A stretch of 64,000 nucleotides of DNA from Nitrospiraceae bacterium (GCA_020632595.1 JACKFF010000001.1:806001-870000), one strand, 5' to 3'; shown: positions 9,469 to 18,073, counted from the first letter of the stretch. The notes: a model not told the origin generated them from the sequence alone. Numbers and translations: made by a program.

Positions 9469-9544
9469 TGGAGCCCACGACGCGGATCGAACGCGTGACC
9501 TCGTCCTTACCAAGGACGTGCTCTACCAACTGAGCTACATGGGC
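9469..9544 (-). tRNA. tRNA-Thr (anticodon GGT)
   Basis: A 76-base cloverleaf: acceptor GCCCATG with its 3' partner, D-arm AGCTCAGTTGGTAGAGC, anticodon stem CGTCC/GGACG with GGT in the loop, T-loop GTTCGATCC, and encoded CCA. It is the last of three tRNAs upstream of tuf. Confidence 0.95.
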
Positions 9545-9609
9545 CCTATCACTTTCTCGAGAAGATCTTTGCCTCAATCAGGTACGCAAATCTAAACCCA
9601 CCCAAAAAA

Positions 9610-9684
9610 TGGAGCGGGCGACGGGATTTGAACCCGCGACAGCCAGCTTGGAAGGCTGGAACTCTACCACTGAGCTACGCCCGC
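9610..9684 (-). tRNA. tRNA-Gly (anticodon TCC)
   Basis: A 75-base cloverleaf: acceptor GCGGGCG pairing with CGCCCGC, D-arm AGCTCAGTGGTAGAG, anticodon stem CCAGC/GCTGG with TCC in the loop, T-loop GTTCAAATCC, and encoded CCA. Confidence 0.96.
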
Positions 9685-9780
9685 AGCTTGGTTTAAACCC
9701 TATACGGTAATAATTAGAAACTTTTGCCTCAAGAGCCCATCTCGCTGTATCCACTAGATCCCGTCCTTTTCAGTCAATCA

Positions 9781-9865
9781 TGGTGGGCAGGCAAGGGTTC
9801 GAACCTTGGAAGCCGATGGCAGCAGATTTACAGTCTGCCCCCGTTGACCGCTTGGGTACCTGCCC
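9781..9865 (-). tRNA. tRNA-Tyr (anticodon GTA)
   Basis: An 85-base class II tRNA with acceptor GGGCAGG/CCTGCCC, anticodon loop containing GTA (GACTGTAAATC), a long variable arm, T-loop GTTCGAACC and encoded CCA. It is the first gene after the promoter at 10062-10090. Confidence 0.96.
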
Positions 9866-10173
9866 TTTGAATGAGTAGGACCGTCTTCTACTTAAACCGC
9901 TTTGGAATTACATCATGGAAATTATTAAGATGAAGATCTTTTTGAAGTGAAGACAAACAAGGCAGAAATTAGCCCCTGCATGTACAGATCATCAACAAAA
10001 ACATTTGCATTTTGTTCTAAAAACAGGAGCAGAACAAATTCGCTCTTCTTGTAAACGAATCATTATAATTTCCAAAGATGGTCTGGTCAAGACCCTCCTG
10101 TGGACCTTACGTGCTTAAGACAAGAGAAAATCTTATTTGACAAACCCGCTCTCCCCACGCCACATTCCTAGAA
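9866..10173. other. Leader region upstream of tRNA-Tyr, no gene
   Basis: An AT-rich stretch without a plausible reading frame. It holds the strong minus-strand promoter at 10062-10090 and the transcribed leader of tRNA-Tyr. A plus-strand TTGACA at 10137-10142 precedes the DUF192 gene, but no convincing -10 box follows it. Confidence 0.7.
10062..10090 (-). promoter_or_regulatory. Sigma-70 type promoter of the tRNA-tuf-rpl-rpo cluster
   Basis: On the minus strand, TTGACC (10085-10090) and TATAAT (10062-10067) are separated by exactly 17 bases. The -10 box is perfect and the -35 box differs in one base. It lies about 200 bases upstream of tRNA-Tyr and faces the whole tRNA-tuf-secE-nusG-rplKAJL-rpoBC cluster. 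No other hexamer pair of similar quality was noticed in this gap. Confidence 0.8.
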
Positions 10174-10743
10174 ATGGATTCCCTCATAAAGCATCTTCGC
10201 CTACCCTTAGCATGCCAAGAGAAAAGCCAGCTGAACTTTCATTGCTGGGCCTTGATCGTCATCGTGCCGTTTTGGTTAGGCATGGCCTTAATCATGGGAT
10301 GCCCCATAAACACTTTTGGCGAAATAAATGACGGACAGGATAACGGGCTTGCAACCATCACAACGCCCAAAGGATCAACAATCTTCGCAGAGGTGGCAGA
10401 TACCTCAAATAAAAGAGCTCAAGGCCTGATGTACCGGACGGCCATGGAGGAGGATCATGGGATGCTCTTCATTTTTCCAGAATTAGGGTATTGGACCTTT
10501 TGGATGAAAAACACCAAAATCCCACTTGATATACTCTGGCTGGATAAGAAGGGAACCATCATTCACATTGAAGCAAATGTCCCTATTTGCACGAGAGTAG
10601 ATGATCACTGCCCACGCCATTATTCATATAAACAGTCATGGCAAGTCCTTGAACTTAATGCCGGAATCGCAGAAAAACTCCAACTCCAACCTGGAAGCCG
10701 ATTGACCATTTCATTGCCTCCACAAATCCATACCCCCTCTTAG
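10174..10743 (+). CDS. DUF192 family protein with N-terminal membrane anchor
   Basis: A 189-residue protein. A hydrophobic helix at about residues 24-42 (WALIVIVPFWLGMALIMG) would export or anchor it. The rest matches the DUF192 fold: QGLMYRTAMEEDHGMLFIF, then WTFWMKNTKIPLDILWLD, and a C-terminal VLELNAGIAEKLQLQPGSRL. The biochemical role of the family is unknown. The start is uncertain because no Shine-Dalgarno sequence precedes this ATG; in-frame Met codons within the hydrophobic helix are less likely starts. It converges on the RSH gene with an 18-base gap. Confidence 0.75.
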   Translation: MDSLIKHLRLPLACQEKSQLNFHCWALIVIVPFWLGMALIMGCPINTFGEINDGQDNGLATITTPKGSTIFAEVADTSNKRAQGLMYRTAMEEDHGMLFIFPELGYWTFWMKNTKIPLDILWLDKKGTIIHIEANVPICTRVDDHCPRHYSYKQSWQVLELNAGIAEKLQLQPGSRLTISLPPQIHTPS

Positions 10744-10761
10744 TTGCCCCTAACATTGCCG

Positions 10762-12936
10762 TTACCATCCTCGCACCCGCTTGGCAGAAAGAATGCCCTC
10801 AACTCGTTGAATTTCCTGCAGGATAAGTTCAAGATGGGCAGTATTTTTGACTTCGATAACAAAGTCCAATACGGCCTTTCGATCCTCTCTGGTAGAAATC
10901 TCTGCCCTGGTAATATTAGCTTGACACTGAGAAATTCCAGCGGAGACCTTTGCCAGCACTCCAGTTCGATCCAGGGTCAAAACTGACACTTCAACTGAAT
11001 GCGTGCCGTCTAGCTCCGAATCCCACTCCACCTCCACCAAACGATTGTGATCCCATTCTAATGATTGAAAGTTCGGACAATCGATCGCATGAATGGTCAA
11101 CCCTCTGCCTCGGGTAATATATCCACGAATCGGCTCACCAGGAACCGGCTTACAACACTTGGAGAGTTGCATCAAAACATCTTTGGTTCCCCCAAACTTC
11201 ACAGATCCTTCCCGAAGGAGTCCAGGGAGCTTTTGCTGAGGAGAGTGAGAGACACCCTTCGTGGGAGACGAAGCCCCCTGTTCATTACCTTCGTAAAAGT
11301 GACTGACAATTTGATCTGGAGACAAACGGCCGAATCCAACCTGCCGGATCAATTCTTCCACCGTTTCACTGCCCTTTGCTTTGGCCATTGATGACAGTCG
11401 ATCAGATTTCAACGATTGTGCGACAGGAAGATTATGTCTCCGAAATTCTTGCTCCAACAGCCGTCGCCCAAGTTCCAGTGCCCGCTTTTGCTCTTCAACT
11501 TTAAACCAATGCTTGATTTTCGTTTTGGCCCTGGAAGTTCGGACAAATTTCAACCAACCTCGATGAGGTACCTGCGAGGGAGAAGTCAGAATCTCTACCA
11601 TATCCCCACTGGTTAATTGATAACGGAGAGGAACTAACTTCCCATTAATTTTTGCCCCGACACAATGATCTCCAATTTCCGTATGAATCGCATATGCAAA
11701 ATCTAATGGAGTGGCCCCGACAGGGATTTCCCGGACTTCGCCTGTTGGAGTAAACACAAACACAACATCATGGAATAAATCCAATTTAACCGAATCCATA
11801 AACTGGCGGTTATCAGCGAGATCCTTATGCCATTCCACAAACTGCCTGAGCCAGCTAAAGACCTGCTCGTCCCGTTCGCCAACTTTTCCAGGCTCCTTAT
11901 AGAGCCAATGGGCTGCCACACCGTATTCATTAATTCGATGCATATCCGCCGTCCGGATTTGGAATTCCACATACTCTCCTTGCGGGCCAACAACTGTCGT
12001 GTGTAACGATTGATACAAGTTAGAACGTGGAGTTGCAATGTAATCCTTAAAGCGACCAGGGACGGGAGGCCAAATGGAATGCAGCAATCCCAAAATGGCG
12101 TAACAATTCATTTTGGTATCCGTCACAATACGGACCGCCGTCAAATCAAAGATTTCGTCAAAAGAGACGGACCGGCGCTCCATTTTCTGATAGATACTAA
12201 AGAGATGCTTGGGACGTCCATCGATCTGTCCCGGCAGCCCTGCGTCCAAAAGGGCCTGCTGAGCCAGGTGAATCAGGGATTGAATATACTCCTGACGCTC
12301 CTCATCCTTTTTAGCCAACCGTAGCTTTAAATGCGACCAGGCATCCGGTTCCAAATATTGGAAACACAAATCCTCCAGCTGCTGCTTAATCCAACTCATA
12401 CCAAGCCGGTTGGCTAGCGGCGCATAAATTTCCATTGTTTCTTGTGCAATTTTTTTCCGTTTTTCGTCCGACAACGCCTCAAGTGTCTGCATGTTATGCA
12501 ATCGATCCGCTAACTTGATAAACACCACTCGAATATCATCAGCCATAGAGAGAACCATCTTGCGGAAATTTTCCGCCTGCTTCTCTGCATCGGTTTTAAA
12601 AGGAATTTGCCCAATTTTTGTGACACCCTCCACTAAACGCGCCACGTCGCTTCCAAATTCTTTTTCTAACTCGGCTCTTGTCGCTACGGTATCTTCGAGC
12701 GTGTCATGTAATAGTCCAGCGACAATCGCGGGAACGTCCAATTTCAAAAAAGTTAAAATCCCAGCGACCGCTAATGGATGCTGGACATAAGGTTCGCCAG
12801 TTCGTCGAGTTTGCCCTTCATGTGCTTTGGCGGAATAATCATAAGCTCGTTTAATGAAGTCCGTATCAGCCTCGGGGTAATAGGCTTTCACCTGATCCAT
12901 GAGTTGCACAATATCGGTCAAATGCGTCACACCCAT
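10762..12936 (-). CDS. rsh: Bifunctional (p)ppGpp synthetase/hydrolase (RSH family)
   Basis: Makes and degrades the alarmone (p)ppGpp; 724 residues, full RSH length. Domains in order: HD hydrolase (HPLAVAGIL, GLLHDTLEDT near residues 50-83), the synthetase with RFKDYIATPRSNLYQSLHT, a TGS domain (VFTPTGEVREIPVGATPLDFAYAIHTE written here in part as VREIPVGATPLDFAY), a conserved Cys region (LSKCCKPVPGEPIRGYI) and a C-terminal ACT domain. The RFKD motif is the RxKD type of bifunctional Rel/SpoT rather than the ExDD of synthetase-only RelA, and the hydrolase HDxxED is intact. It is transcribed alone on the minus strand. Confidence 0.95.
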   Translation of the reverse strand: MGVTHLTDIVQLMDQVKAYYPEADTDFIKRAYDYSAKAHEGQTRRTGEPYVQHPLAVAGILTFLKLDVPAIVAGLLHDTLEDTVATRAELEKEFGSDVARLVEGVTKIGQIPFKTDAEKQAENFRKMVLSMADDIRVVFIKLADRLHNMQTLEALSDEKRKKIAQETMEIYAPLANRLGMSWIKQQLEDLCFQYLEPDAWSHLKLRLAKKDEERQEYIQSLIHLAQQALLDAGLPGQIDGRPKHLFSIYQKMERRSVSFDEIFDLTAVRIVTDTKMNCYAILGLLHSIWPPVPGRFKDYIATPRSNLYQSLHTTVVGPQGEYVEFQIRTADMHRINEYGVAAHWLYKEPGKVGERDEQVFSWLRQFVEWHKDLADNRQFMDSVKLDLFHDVVFVFTPTGEVREIPVGATPLDFAYAIHTEIGDHCVGAKINGKLVPLRYQLTSGDMVEILTSPSQVPHRGWLKFVRTSRAKTKIKHWFKVEEQKRALELGRRLLEQEFRRHNLPVAQSLKSDRLSSMAKAKGSETVEELIRQVGFGRLSPDQIVSHFYEGNEQGASSPTKGVSHSPQQKLPGLLREGSVKFGGTKDVLMQLSKCCKPVPGEPIRGYITRGRGLTIHAIDCPNFQSLEWDHNRLVEVEWDSELDGTHSVEVSVLTLDRTGVLAKVSAGISQCQANITRAEISTREDRKAVLDFVIEVKNTAHLELILQEIQRVEGILSAKRVRGW

Positions 12937-13266
12937 TTTTTAGTCCTTCATCCAATTGTCTCGGGACATTGCCAGCAAATCATAGCAAAAAACAGAGGAA
13001 AATGCTCCGTCTTTTCCTTCCGGAAGCGGTATTCGGCAATCCCATCCCGAGGTATCTAGAAGGAAGAGGCTCCATTCCCCATGAAGGACAGGATATTGCG
13101 CATTCATCGAACTGAATTAGAATAAACACGATGCGTAAGGTTGTGAGGCCGTGAGCCATTCACTGAAAATAATCCCGAGAAAAACAGGTAATGGCAAGGG
13201 AGTTTACTATCCGGAGAGTGAAAGAGGGCAGGAGAGAATTTCTAGAAATCAACAAACCTATCGCAT
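12937..13266. other. Gap between the RSH and Pup/UBact genes, no gene seen
   Basis: About 330 bases upstream of the RSH gene and downstream of the Pup-like gene, both on the minus strand. AAGGA precedes the RSH start. I found no tRNA, convincing promoter pair or hairpin with a T-run. Confidence 0.6.
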
Positions 13267-13467
13267 TTATTCTCCACCTTTTTGCACATAATTTTTGACA
13301 AATTCAGCCGCATTTTCCTCTAAAACTTTATCAATTTCATCAACCAGTTCATCCATTTCTTCTTTCAGACGTTGGCCGGTCTCCGCAACATTTGGATCAG
13401 CCTGAACATCCTCTGTTTCTTTAGGGCTTGGTTTTCGAGATTCGTATTTACGCTCTTGCTTGTCCAT
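13267..13467 (-). CDS. Prokaryotic ubiquitin-like protein (Pup/UBact type)
   Basis: A 66-residue protein matching Pup-type modifiers: charged, disordered N-terminus, then a coiled-coil segment (LKEEMDELVDEIDKVLEENA) and the C-terminus FVKNYVQKGGE. In actinobacteria Pup ends in GGQ or GGE, and the C-terminal Glu is joined to target lysines by the ligase PafA for proteasomal degradation. A Gly-Gly-Glu end needs no prior deamidation by Dop. Related modifiers in Gram-negative phyla including Nitrospirae have been named UBact. AGGAGGT precedes the ATG at ideal spacing. Ligase, deamidase/depupylase, ATPase and 20S proteasome genes are not in this window, so the gene stands alone here. Confidence 0.88.
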   Translation of the reverse strand: MDKQERKYESRKPSPKETEDVQADPNVAETGQRLKEEMDELVDEIDKVLEENAAEFVKNYVQKGGE

Positions 13468-13507
13468 GGTGCACCTCCTTGGTCAAGTCGATGAAACACC
13501 CTCTCTC

Positions 13508-13537
13508 AGCCTACTCCACACTTTCTGCTACCGTCAA
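13508..13537 (-). promoter_or_regulatory. Possible promoter of the Pup/UBact gene
   Basis: On the minus strand TTGACG (13532-13537) is followed after 18 bases by TAGGCT (13508-13513), about 40 bases before the Pup start codon. The -35 box is good and the -10 box weak, so this is tentative. Confidence 0.3.
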
Positions 13538-13604
13538 GACAACCATTGTTACCCCCTAGGACTTCATTGCTCCCTTCCCAGCATTATGATAAATTGCGCC
13601 TCTC

Positions 13605-13679
13605 GGGCGATTAGCTCAGTGGAAGAGCGCTTCCTTCACACGGAAGAGGCCACTGGTTCGATCCCAGTATCGCCCACCA
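13605..13679 (+). tRNA. tRNA-Val (anticodon CAC)
   Basis: A 75-base cloverleaf: acceptor GGGCGAT with ATCGCCC, D-arm AGCTCAGTGGAAGAGC, anticodon stem CTTCC/GGAAG with CAC in the loop, T-loop GTTCGATCC, and encoded CCA. TATGAT at 13585-13590 could be its -10 box; no good -35 was seen. Confidence 0.94.
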
Positions 13680-13857
13680 TAATTCATCCTTTCTGGATCA
13701 ATTTCTTCCCGGCACTATCATTGTTCACATCCACAAGACATAAAAGCGAAATCTTTTTGATTGTGAATTTTTCACCAACGACCAAATTCGGACTCCATTA
13801 TCCTATTCGCAGTTACTTTACGACACATCGATCATTGATCCTTAAGAGCCGGTAGTA

Positions 13858-15039
13858 ATGTTACAACCGATCATTTATCATAAGGGACTCCACACAAAGC
13901 CGACAAACCTTCTCAAATTATTTTTGCTTTTTTTCTTACTCCCACATTGCGCCAGCACTCCCCCTGCCTCCAACCTTCCGCCTTCCGAAAGCGATCTCAA
14001 TCTCTTAGGAAAGGCCGCCTTGTGCCAAACCAAAACAGAGGCTCAAACGAGTTGGCTGCGACCCTTGGGACAGGAATCTCCTTGGGGAGGAGGCTCCGAA
14101 GTCTTTCGTGAAACCGCAACACCCAAGAAACACGCACAATGGTTCATGTTTAATGAAGATCAGACTCTTGTTGGGGTCATCACGGTATTCCCACGCGGTC
14201 TGGCCTTAGAAGACTATCCGAAACTTCGCCATACCCTGAGTCAATTACCCCCGGCTCGTGAATTCTTTTTTCACTCATCCCAGCTTCTAAAAGAACAAAC
14301 CCCCGATTCTGGAACCCTGCATCGAACCGGAGAAGCCACGACGACGCATCAATATTTCATGCGACACACTCAAGGGAAACAAGACCAACTGGTCATGGCC
14401 GTTTACGTCCTTGATCCGTATGAAACCCTTTTAGATGGCAGCCACTCAAAATTTCTTTCCTATATTGAAGATCCGGATTCCCCGAAGAAAGACCTCCCGG
14501 GCACAAAAGGACAATTAGAATCAGAAAACGAATTTTTAGGACTTCAGCAATTTGCCCGAGGAGAGATCGCCTTATTTGCGTCCTGTGGCAACAAGCAACC
14601 AGAACTCGCCATTGACGCCTATCAGAAAGCCATTCGATATGGTATATCTGATCCGAAACAGTTGGCAGAAGCGCACCATCGTCTCGGATTGGCCTTGCGA
14701 AGCATGGGCAGACTTTCAGAAGCCTCAACTGCTTTGGAACAGGCCCTGACCATCCAGCCCTACTCAGCAGTCATTCTCAATAGTTATGGCTCAGTCCTAA
14801 CGCAATTAGGAAAAGCACCCAAGGCGATCGAAGCCTATGAGCGGGCTCTGTCCCTGCAGCCAAACTATGCTCAGGCCCGATTCAATTTGGCTGAAGCTTA
14901 CGAAGCACTTAACCCCAAACGCGCCATTCAGGAATATGAAACATTCCTCATACTGGCAGGGGACAATCCTGATGAAGTGACAAAAATTGACCTGGCCAAA
15001 GGTAGAATTAAGACTTTACAGGGCGGAGCCAGACAGTAA
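13858..15039 (+). CDS. Exported TPR-repeat protein, probable lipoprotein
   Basis: A 393-residue protein. Residues 18-31 are strongly hydrophobic (LLKLFLLFFLLPHC), ending in a Cys followed by a Ser/Thr/Pro-rich stretch, as in a lipoprotein signal, although PHC is a poor lipobox. Residues 35-240 match nothing I recognise. From about residue 245 there are tetratricopeptide repeats (AIDAYQKAIRYGI, AEAHHRLGLALRSMGRLSEA, VILNSYGSVLTQLGKAPKA, YAQARFNLAEAYEA), which usually mediate protein contacts. It is transcribed alone after tRNA-Val. The function is unknown. Confidence 0.75.
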   Translation: MLQPIIYHKGLHTKPTNLLKLFLLFFLLPHCASTPPASNLPPSESDLNLLGKAALCQTKTEAQTSWLRPLGQESPWGGGSEVFRETATPKKHAQWFMFNEDQTLVGVITVFPRGLALEDYPKLRHTLSQLPPAREFFFHSSQLLKEQTPDSGTLHRTGEATTTHQYFMRHTQGKQDQLVMAVYVLDPYETLLDGSHSKFLSYIEDPDSPKKDLPGTKGQLESENEFLGLQQFARGEIALFASCGNKQPELAIDAYQKAIRYGISDPKQLAEAHHRLGLALRSMGRLSEASTALEQALTIQPYSAVILNSYGSVLTQLGKAPKAIEAYERALSLQPNYAQARFNLAEAYEALNPKRAIQEYETFLILAGDNPDEVTKIDLAKGRIKTLQGGARQ

Positions 15040-15133
15040 TCAAGCTAAATTTATTTCTTATGGGACATGCTCGGTTCAAACACTGTTCCTATCTAAAGAC
15101 CTTTGCAGTGAATAATCCATGCGTTAAGCCTTC

Positions 15134-15754
15134 ATGAAATTCTATGCCGTCCGCCGCGGCCGCACCATTGGCATCTTTGAAAGTTGGGATGCCTGCCGTG
15201 CCCAAGTCCATCATTTCCCCGGAGCCGAATATAAAGCCTTCTCCCACCGAGAAGAAGCGGAAGCTTTTCTGTTATCTCCTTCAAGCAGTCAACCAATCAA
15301 AAAGAAGCGAACAACCACAGCAACATCCTCCTCCATTATCGAAGTTTGGGTGGATGGATCCTGCTTCCCGCAGGGCGATGGCTCTCTTCGACTGGGATGG
15401 GGTCTACTGGTCAAAAGAAATGGTGTTGAAATTCACCGGGACAAGGGGAACGATATTCCGCAGGCAGCCATGAATCACCGAAATGTCGCTGGGGAAATTC
15501 TTGCCATCCTCAAAGCCATCACATGGTGCAAATCCCAAGGAATAACAGAAATGACGATCTACTTTGACTACCAAGGACTGGAACGTTGGGCAACCGGAGT
15601 CTGGCGCACCAAACTGCCATTTACCCAAGCCTACGCACAGTCGGTCAAGGAATCAGGCATCACGATTCACTGGGTCAAAGTGAAGGCTCATTCCGGCAAT
15701 CCGGAAAATGACCTTGTCGATCAACTTGCGAAAGAAGGGGCTAGGGGGAAGTAA
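15134..15754 (+). CDS. RNase H-like nuclease with N-terminal viroplasmin-type domain
   Basis: A 206-residue protein. Residues 1-45 form the small viroplasmin/RNase HI N-terminal domain (KFYAVRRGRTIGIFESWDAC, then YKAFSHREEAEAFL), known in eukaryotic RNase H1 as an RNA-DNA hybrid binder. After a Ser/Lys/Thr linker, residues 72-203 form an RNase H fold with the carboxylates expected for catalysis: VDGS, AGEI, YFDYQG and NDLVDQLAKEGA. It therefore probably cuts RNA in RNA-DNA hybrids. Unlike E. coli RNase HI it carries the extra binding domain. It ends 62 bases before the convergent PCP-repeat gene. Confidence 0.85.
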   Translation: MKFYAVRRGRTIGIFESWDACRAQVHHFPGAEYKAFSHREEAEAFLLSPSSSQPIKKKRTTTATSSSIIEVWVDGSCFPQGDGSLRLGWGLLVKRNGVEIHRDKGNDIPQAAMNHRNVAGEILAILKAITWCKSQGITEMTIYFDYQGLERWATGVWRTKLPFTQAYAQSVKESGITIHWVKVKAHSGNPENDLVDQLAKEGARGK

Positions 15755-15816
15755 GAAAGTGGGAATTTCACAGGGGTTTCCAACCGCACAACAGAAGAGG
15801 ACAATTCGAATCTCGA

Positions 15817-16797
15817 CTACAGCTTTCCTTCTCCTTTTAAATAATTCCGAAACCGGGTCATGAGTTCATCACCCAATACACCAACATCAGGTTTTTTCTT
15901 CATGTAATCCCTGATCTCATCCAACCGATGTTCCGCCTGCTCATTTCCCTTTAATCGTTTAACTTTTTGCATGGCATCGCCGAACGCATCAAAGGTCAGT
16001 TCTTGATACCCAAAACTTCGAATCCGCTTGACGGCTTTCATCATTGCCTCATTTCGGAAGGTGGTGAGGTGTTCGGAGTCGATAGTGGTGAGCCCGAGTT
16101 TTCTCGCACGGCGTTCTGCGGCTTTTCGAATACCGCTTCGGACAAAATCCGGTGAGGTATGAAGGCGTTTCCAGGCCTCATCCGTCCATGCCACCCGTGT
16201 GGGCGGATCCTCCCAGAGACGGATCAAAGTTTCAGCATCAATTTTCGCGATCCCTTGCTCTCTGGCTAAATCCTCGGCATCCCGCTTTAACATATCCGTC
16301 ACAAATTCCATGGCAATCGGAGGTGAATCCTGAATGCGCTTATTCAACAAAGCCAAAGCTTCATCGGTCCATTCCATAGACACGCTTTTCTCAATCGGAA
16401 TATCTCCTAAGGCTTCAACCTTTTCAAATAATTCCACATTCACTTCCATATGGCCGCGTTCTTTTGCCACATCCTCAGCGATCCTGCCAATCATGCTTCG
16501 CATAAACTCCGGAACGGCCTCTAGGCGCTTCCGCGCCTCGGCGGTCCATGGGAGTTTTCCTTGAGCCATATCCTCGGCAGCTTGGGTCATGCCAGCCGCG
16601 CCCCCCATCGACCCCATCATTTGCTGCTTAAATTGGTCTAAAGTTTCAGCCGTAATTTCTGTATATCCCAATTCTTTAGCTTTTTTTTCTGCAAGACGGC
16701 GCACCATGCCTCTCAGGAACAAAGGAGCACGTTCCAGGCGAGACGAAGCCTCTTTCGTCCAGGGAATCTCGGTTTCAGATGGCTCGATCGTAGACAT
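15817..16797 (-). CDS. Protein of tandem PCP-reductase-type (PCP_red) repeats
   Basis: A 326-residue protein of four related units of about 50 residues, each opening with a (P/E/A)WT(D/K/A)EA motif: IPWTKEASSRLERAP (residue 11), LPWTAEARKRLEAVP (81), MEWTDEALALL (141) and VAWTDEAWKRLHTSP (202). Each continues as a helix with a RxxAExxAxExG-like core. This resembles the C-terminal domain of the light-independent protochlorophyllide reductase subunit BchB/ChlB. No other photosynthesis gene is present and the function in non-phototrophs is unknown. No membrane segment or signal peptide. It starts three bases after the ihfB-like gene ends, so the two are co-transcribed. Confidence 0.8.
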   Translation of the reverse strand: MSTIEPSETEIPWTKEASSRLERAPLFLRGMVRRLAEKKAKELGYTEITAETLDQFKQQMMGSMGGAAGMTQAAEDMAQGKLPWTAEARKRLEAVPEFMRSMIGRIAEDVAKERGHMEVNVELFEKVEALGDIPIEKSVSMEWTDEALALLNKRIQDSPPIAMEFVTDMLKRDAEDLAREQGIAKIDAETLIRLWEDPPTRVAWTDEAWKRLHTSPDFVRSGIRKAAERRARKLGLTTIDSEHLTTFRNEAMMKAVKRIRSFGYQELTFDAFGDAMQKVKRLKGNEQAEHRLDEIRDYMKKKPDVGVLGDELMTRFRNYLKGEGKL

Positions 16798-16800
16798 GGT

Positions 16801-17094
16801 TTAGACAGGTGGTAACTCGGGGTTTAACAATTCTTTGATCTCTTTACCGGCTTTAAAAAACGGCATGCGCTTTTCAGGAACCGACACCGATTCTCCAGTT
16901 TTAGGGTTACGCCCTTCTTTGGTCTGACGGTGTCTAAGACGAAAACTTCCAAAACCACGGATTTCTGTTTTTTCTCCACGCTTTAAAGAATCACGGATAG
17001 AATCAAAAATGGTGTTGACTACTAACTCGGCTTGCCTTCTACTCAATTGGGGAGCCTTTTCCGCCAACTTTTCAATGAGATCCGCTTTTGTCAT
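16801..17094 (-). CDS. ihfB: HU/IHF family DNA-bending protein, IHF beta-like
   Basis: A 97-residue nucleoid protein of the HU/IHF family: MTKADLIEKLAEKAPQLSRR at the N-terminus, then the GFGSFRLRHRQTKEGRNPKTGE beta-arm region with the conserved RNPKTG. Such dimers wrap or bend DNA. The order rpsA, sppA, ihfB fits the common rpsA-ihfB linkage, which supports the IHF-beta call over HU. AAGGAGGAT precedes the ATG. HU cannot be fully excluded. Confidence 0.85.
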   Translation of the reverse strand: MTKADLIEKLAEKAPQLSRRQAELVVNTIFDSIRDSLKRGEKTEIRGFGSFRLRHRQTKEGRNPKTGESVSVPEKRMPFFKAGKEIKELLNPELPPV

Positions 17095-17194
17095 CCGATC
17101 CTCCTTCTCACAGAGACTCGCTTTTTCAACCTTGAATTATGCCAATGAGCATCGCTTATCAAAAGGCACAATTGATCCACGTTGCTTGTCCGGA

Positions 17195-18073
17195 TCAAGC
17201 CACCCAAAGGTACAACAGGGGGGTGAAAAAATGAGTCGTGGCAAAAGCGCGAACGCTTCCAAGGAAAGTGTTTTCAAGTAAATCCCTGAATGAAAACGGC
17301 TTTCTCACCTCCATGACTCGTGGATCTCCTTCAATCCCGCCTAATTCCCCGGCTAACTTTATGGCATCATGCAAATCACCGATATCATCAACTAGCAAAA
17401 TTGACTTGGCCTGTTGCCCCGTAAACACGCGCCCATCGGCTATCTGCTCGACCTCGGCCACATCCAGAGATCGTCCATCCGCTACCGCATCGATAAATTG
17501 ACGATGGACATCATTCATCACCAACTCTAAGACCTTGCGATCTTCATCATTCATGGGACGAAAGGGAGAGCCGATATCTTTATATTTTCCACTTTTGACT
17601 ACAAGGTTCTTGACACCGATTTTTTCAAGTAACTCGTGAAAATTTGCCAATTGCATAATGACGCCAATACTCCCCGTCAAAGTACCCGGATTAGCGAGAA
17701 TGCGATCGGTGCCCACGGCAATGTAATAGCCTCCAGAAGCTGCCACCGTGCCCATGGATGCAATCACCGTTTTATTCTTTTCTTTTCTCACTCTCTTAAC
17801 GGCATTATAAATTTCCTGAGAAGGCGCCACTCCCCCACCTGGGCTATCAATTCTCACCACAATCGCTTTGACCAAAGGATCGTCAGCAAAGTTTTTTAGT
17901 TCCTCGACAGTCTGATAGGAATCAAGAATGGGACCCTCAACCCGAACAATGGCCACACCATCCTTACCTGCTAACAATAATTCCGGAATCAGGCTTTTCC
18001 CAACACTAAACAGGACAAGGCCTCCAAGAATCATCCACAGCACGCGCTTCCATCGGGGATACTCATTACTCAT
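17195..18073 (-). CDS. sppA: Signal peptide peptidase SppA (short type)
   Basis: A membrane-anchored serine protease of the SppA/protease IV family that degrades cleaved signal peptides; 292 residues, the half-length form. One membrane helix near the N-terminus (VLWMILGGLVLFSVG) precedes the ClpP-like fold. The nucleophile Ser is in TVAASGGYYIAVGTD (about residue 113) and the catalytic Lys in SGKYKDIGSPFRPM (about residue 165), the Ser/Lys dyad of the family. It lies between rpsA and the ihfB-like gene. Confidence 0.92.
   Translation of the reverse strand: MSNEYPRWKRVLWMILGGLVLFSVGKSLIPELLLAGKDGVAIVRVEGPILDSYQTVEELKNFADDPLVKAIVVRIDSPGGGVAPSQEIYNAVKRVRKEKNKTVIASMGTVAASGGYYIAVGTDRILANPGTLTGSIGVIMQLANFHELLEKIGVKNLVVKSGKYKDIGSPFRPMNDEDRKVLELVMNDVHRQFIDAVADGRSLDVAEVEQIADGRVFTGQQAKSILLVDDIGDLHDAIKLAGELGGIEGDPRVMEVRKPFSFRDLLENTFLGSVRAFATTHFFTPLLYLWVA

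Noticed and set aside
10137..10165. Plus-strand promoter for the DUF192 gene
   Set aside because: TTGACA is perfect, but the hexamer at the right spacing (CACATT) is poor and lies only about ten bases from the ATG.
13763..13775. Palindrome GTGAA-TTT-TTCAC upstream of the TPR gene
   Set aside because: Too short and in AT-rich sequence; likely chance.
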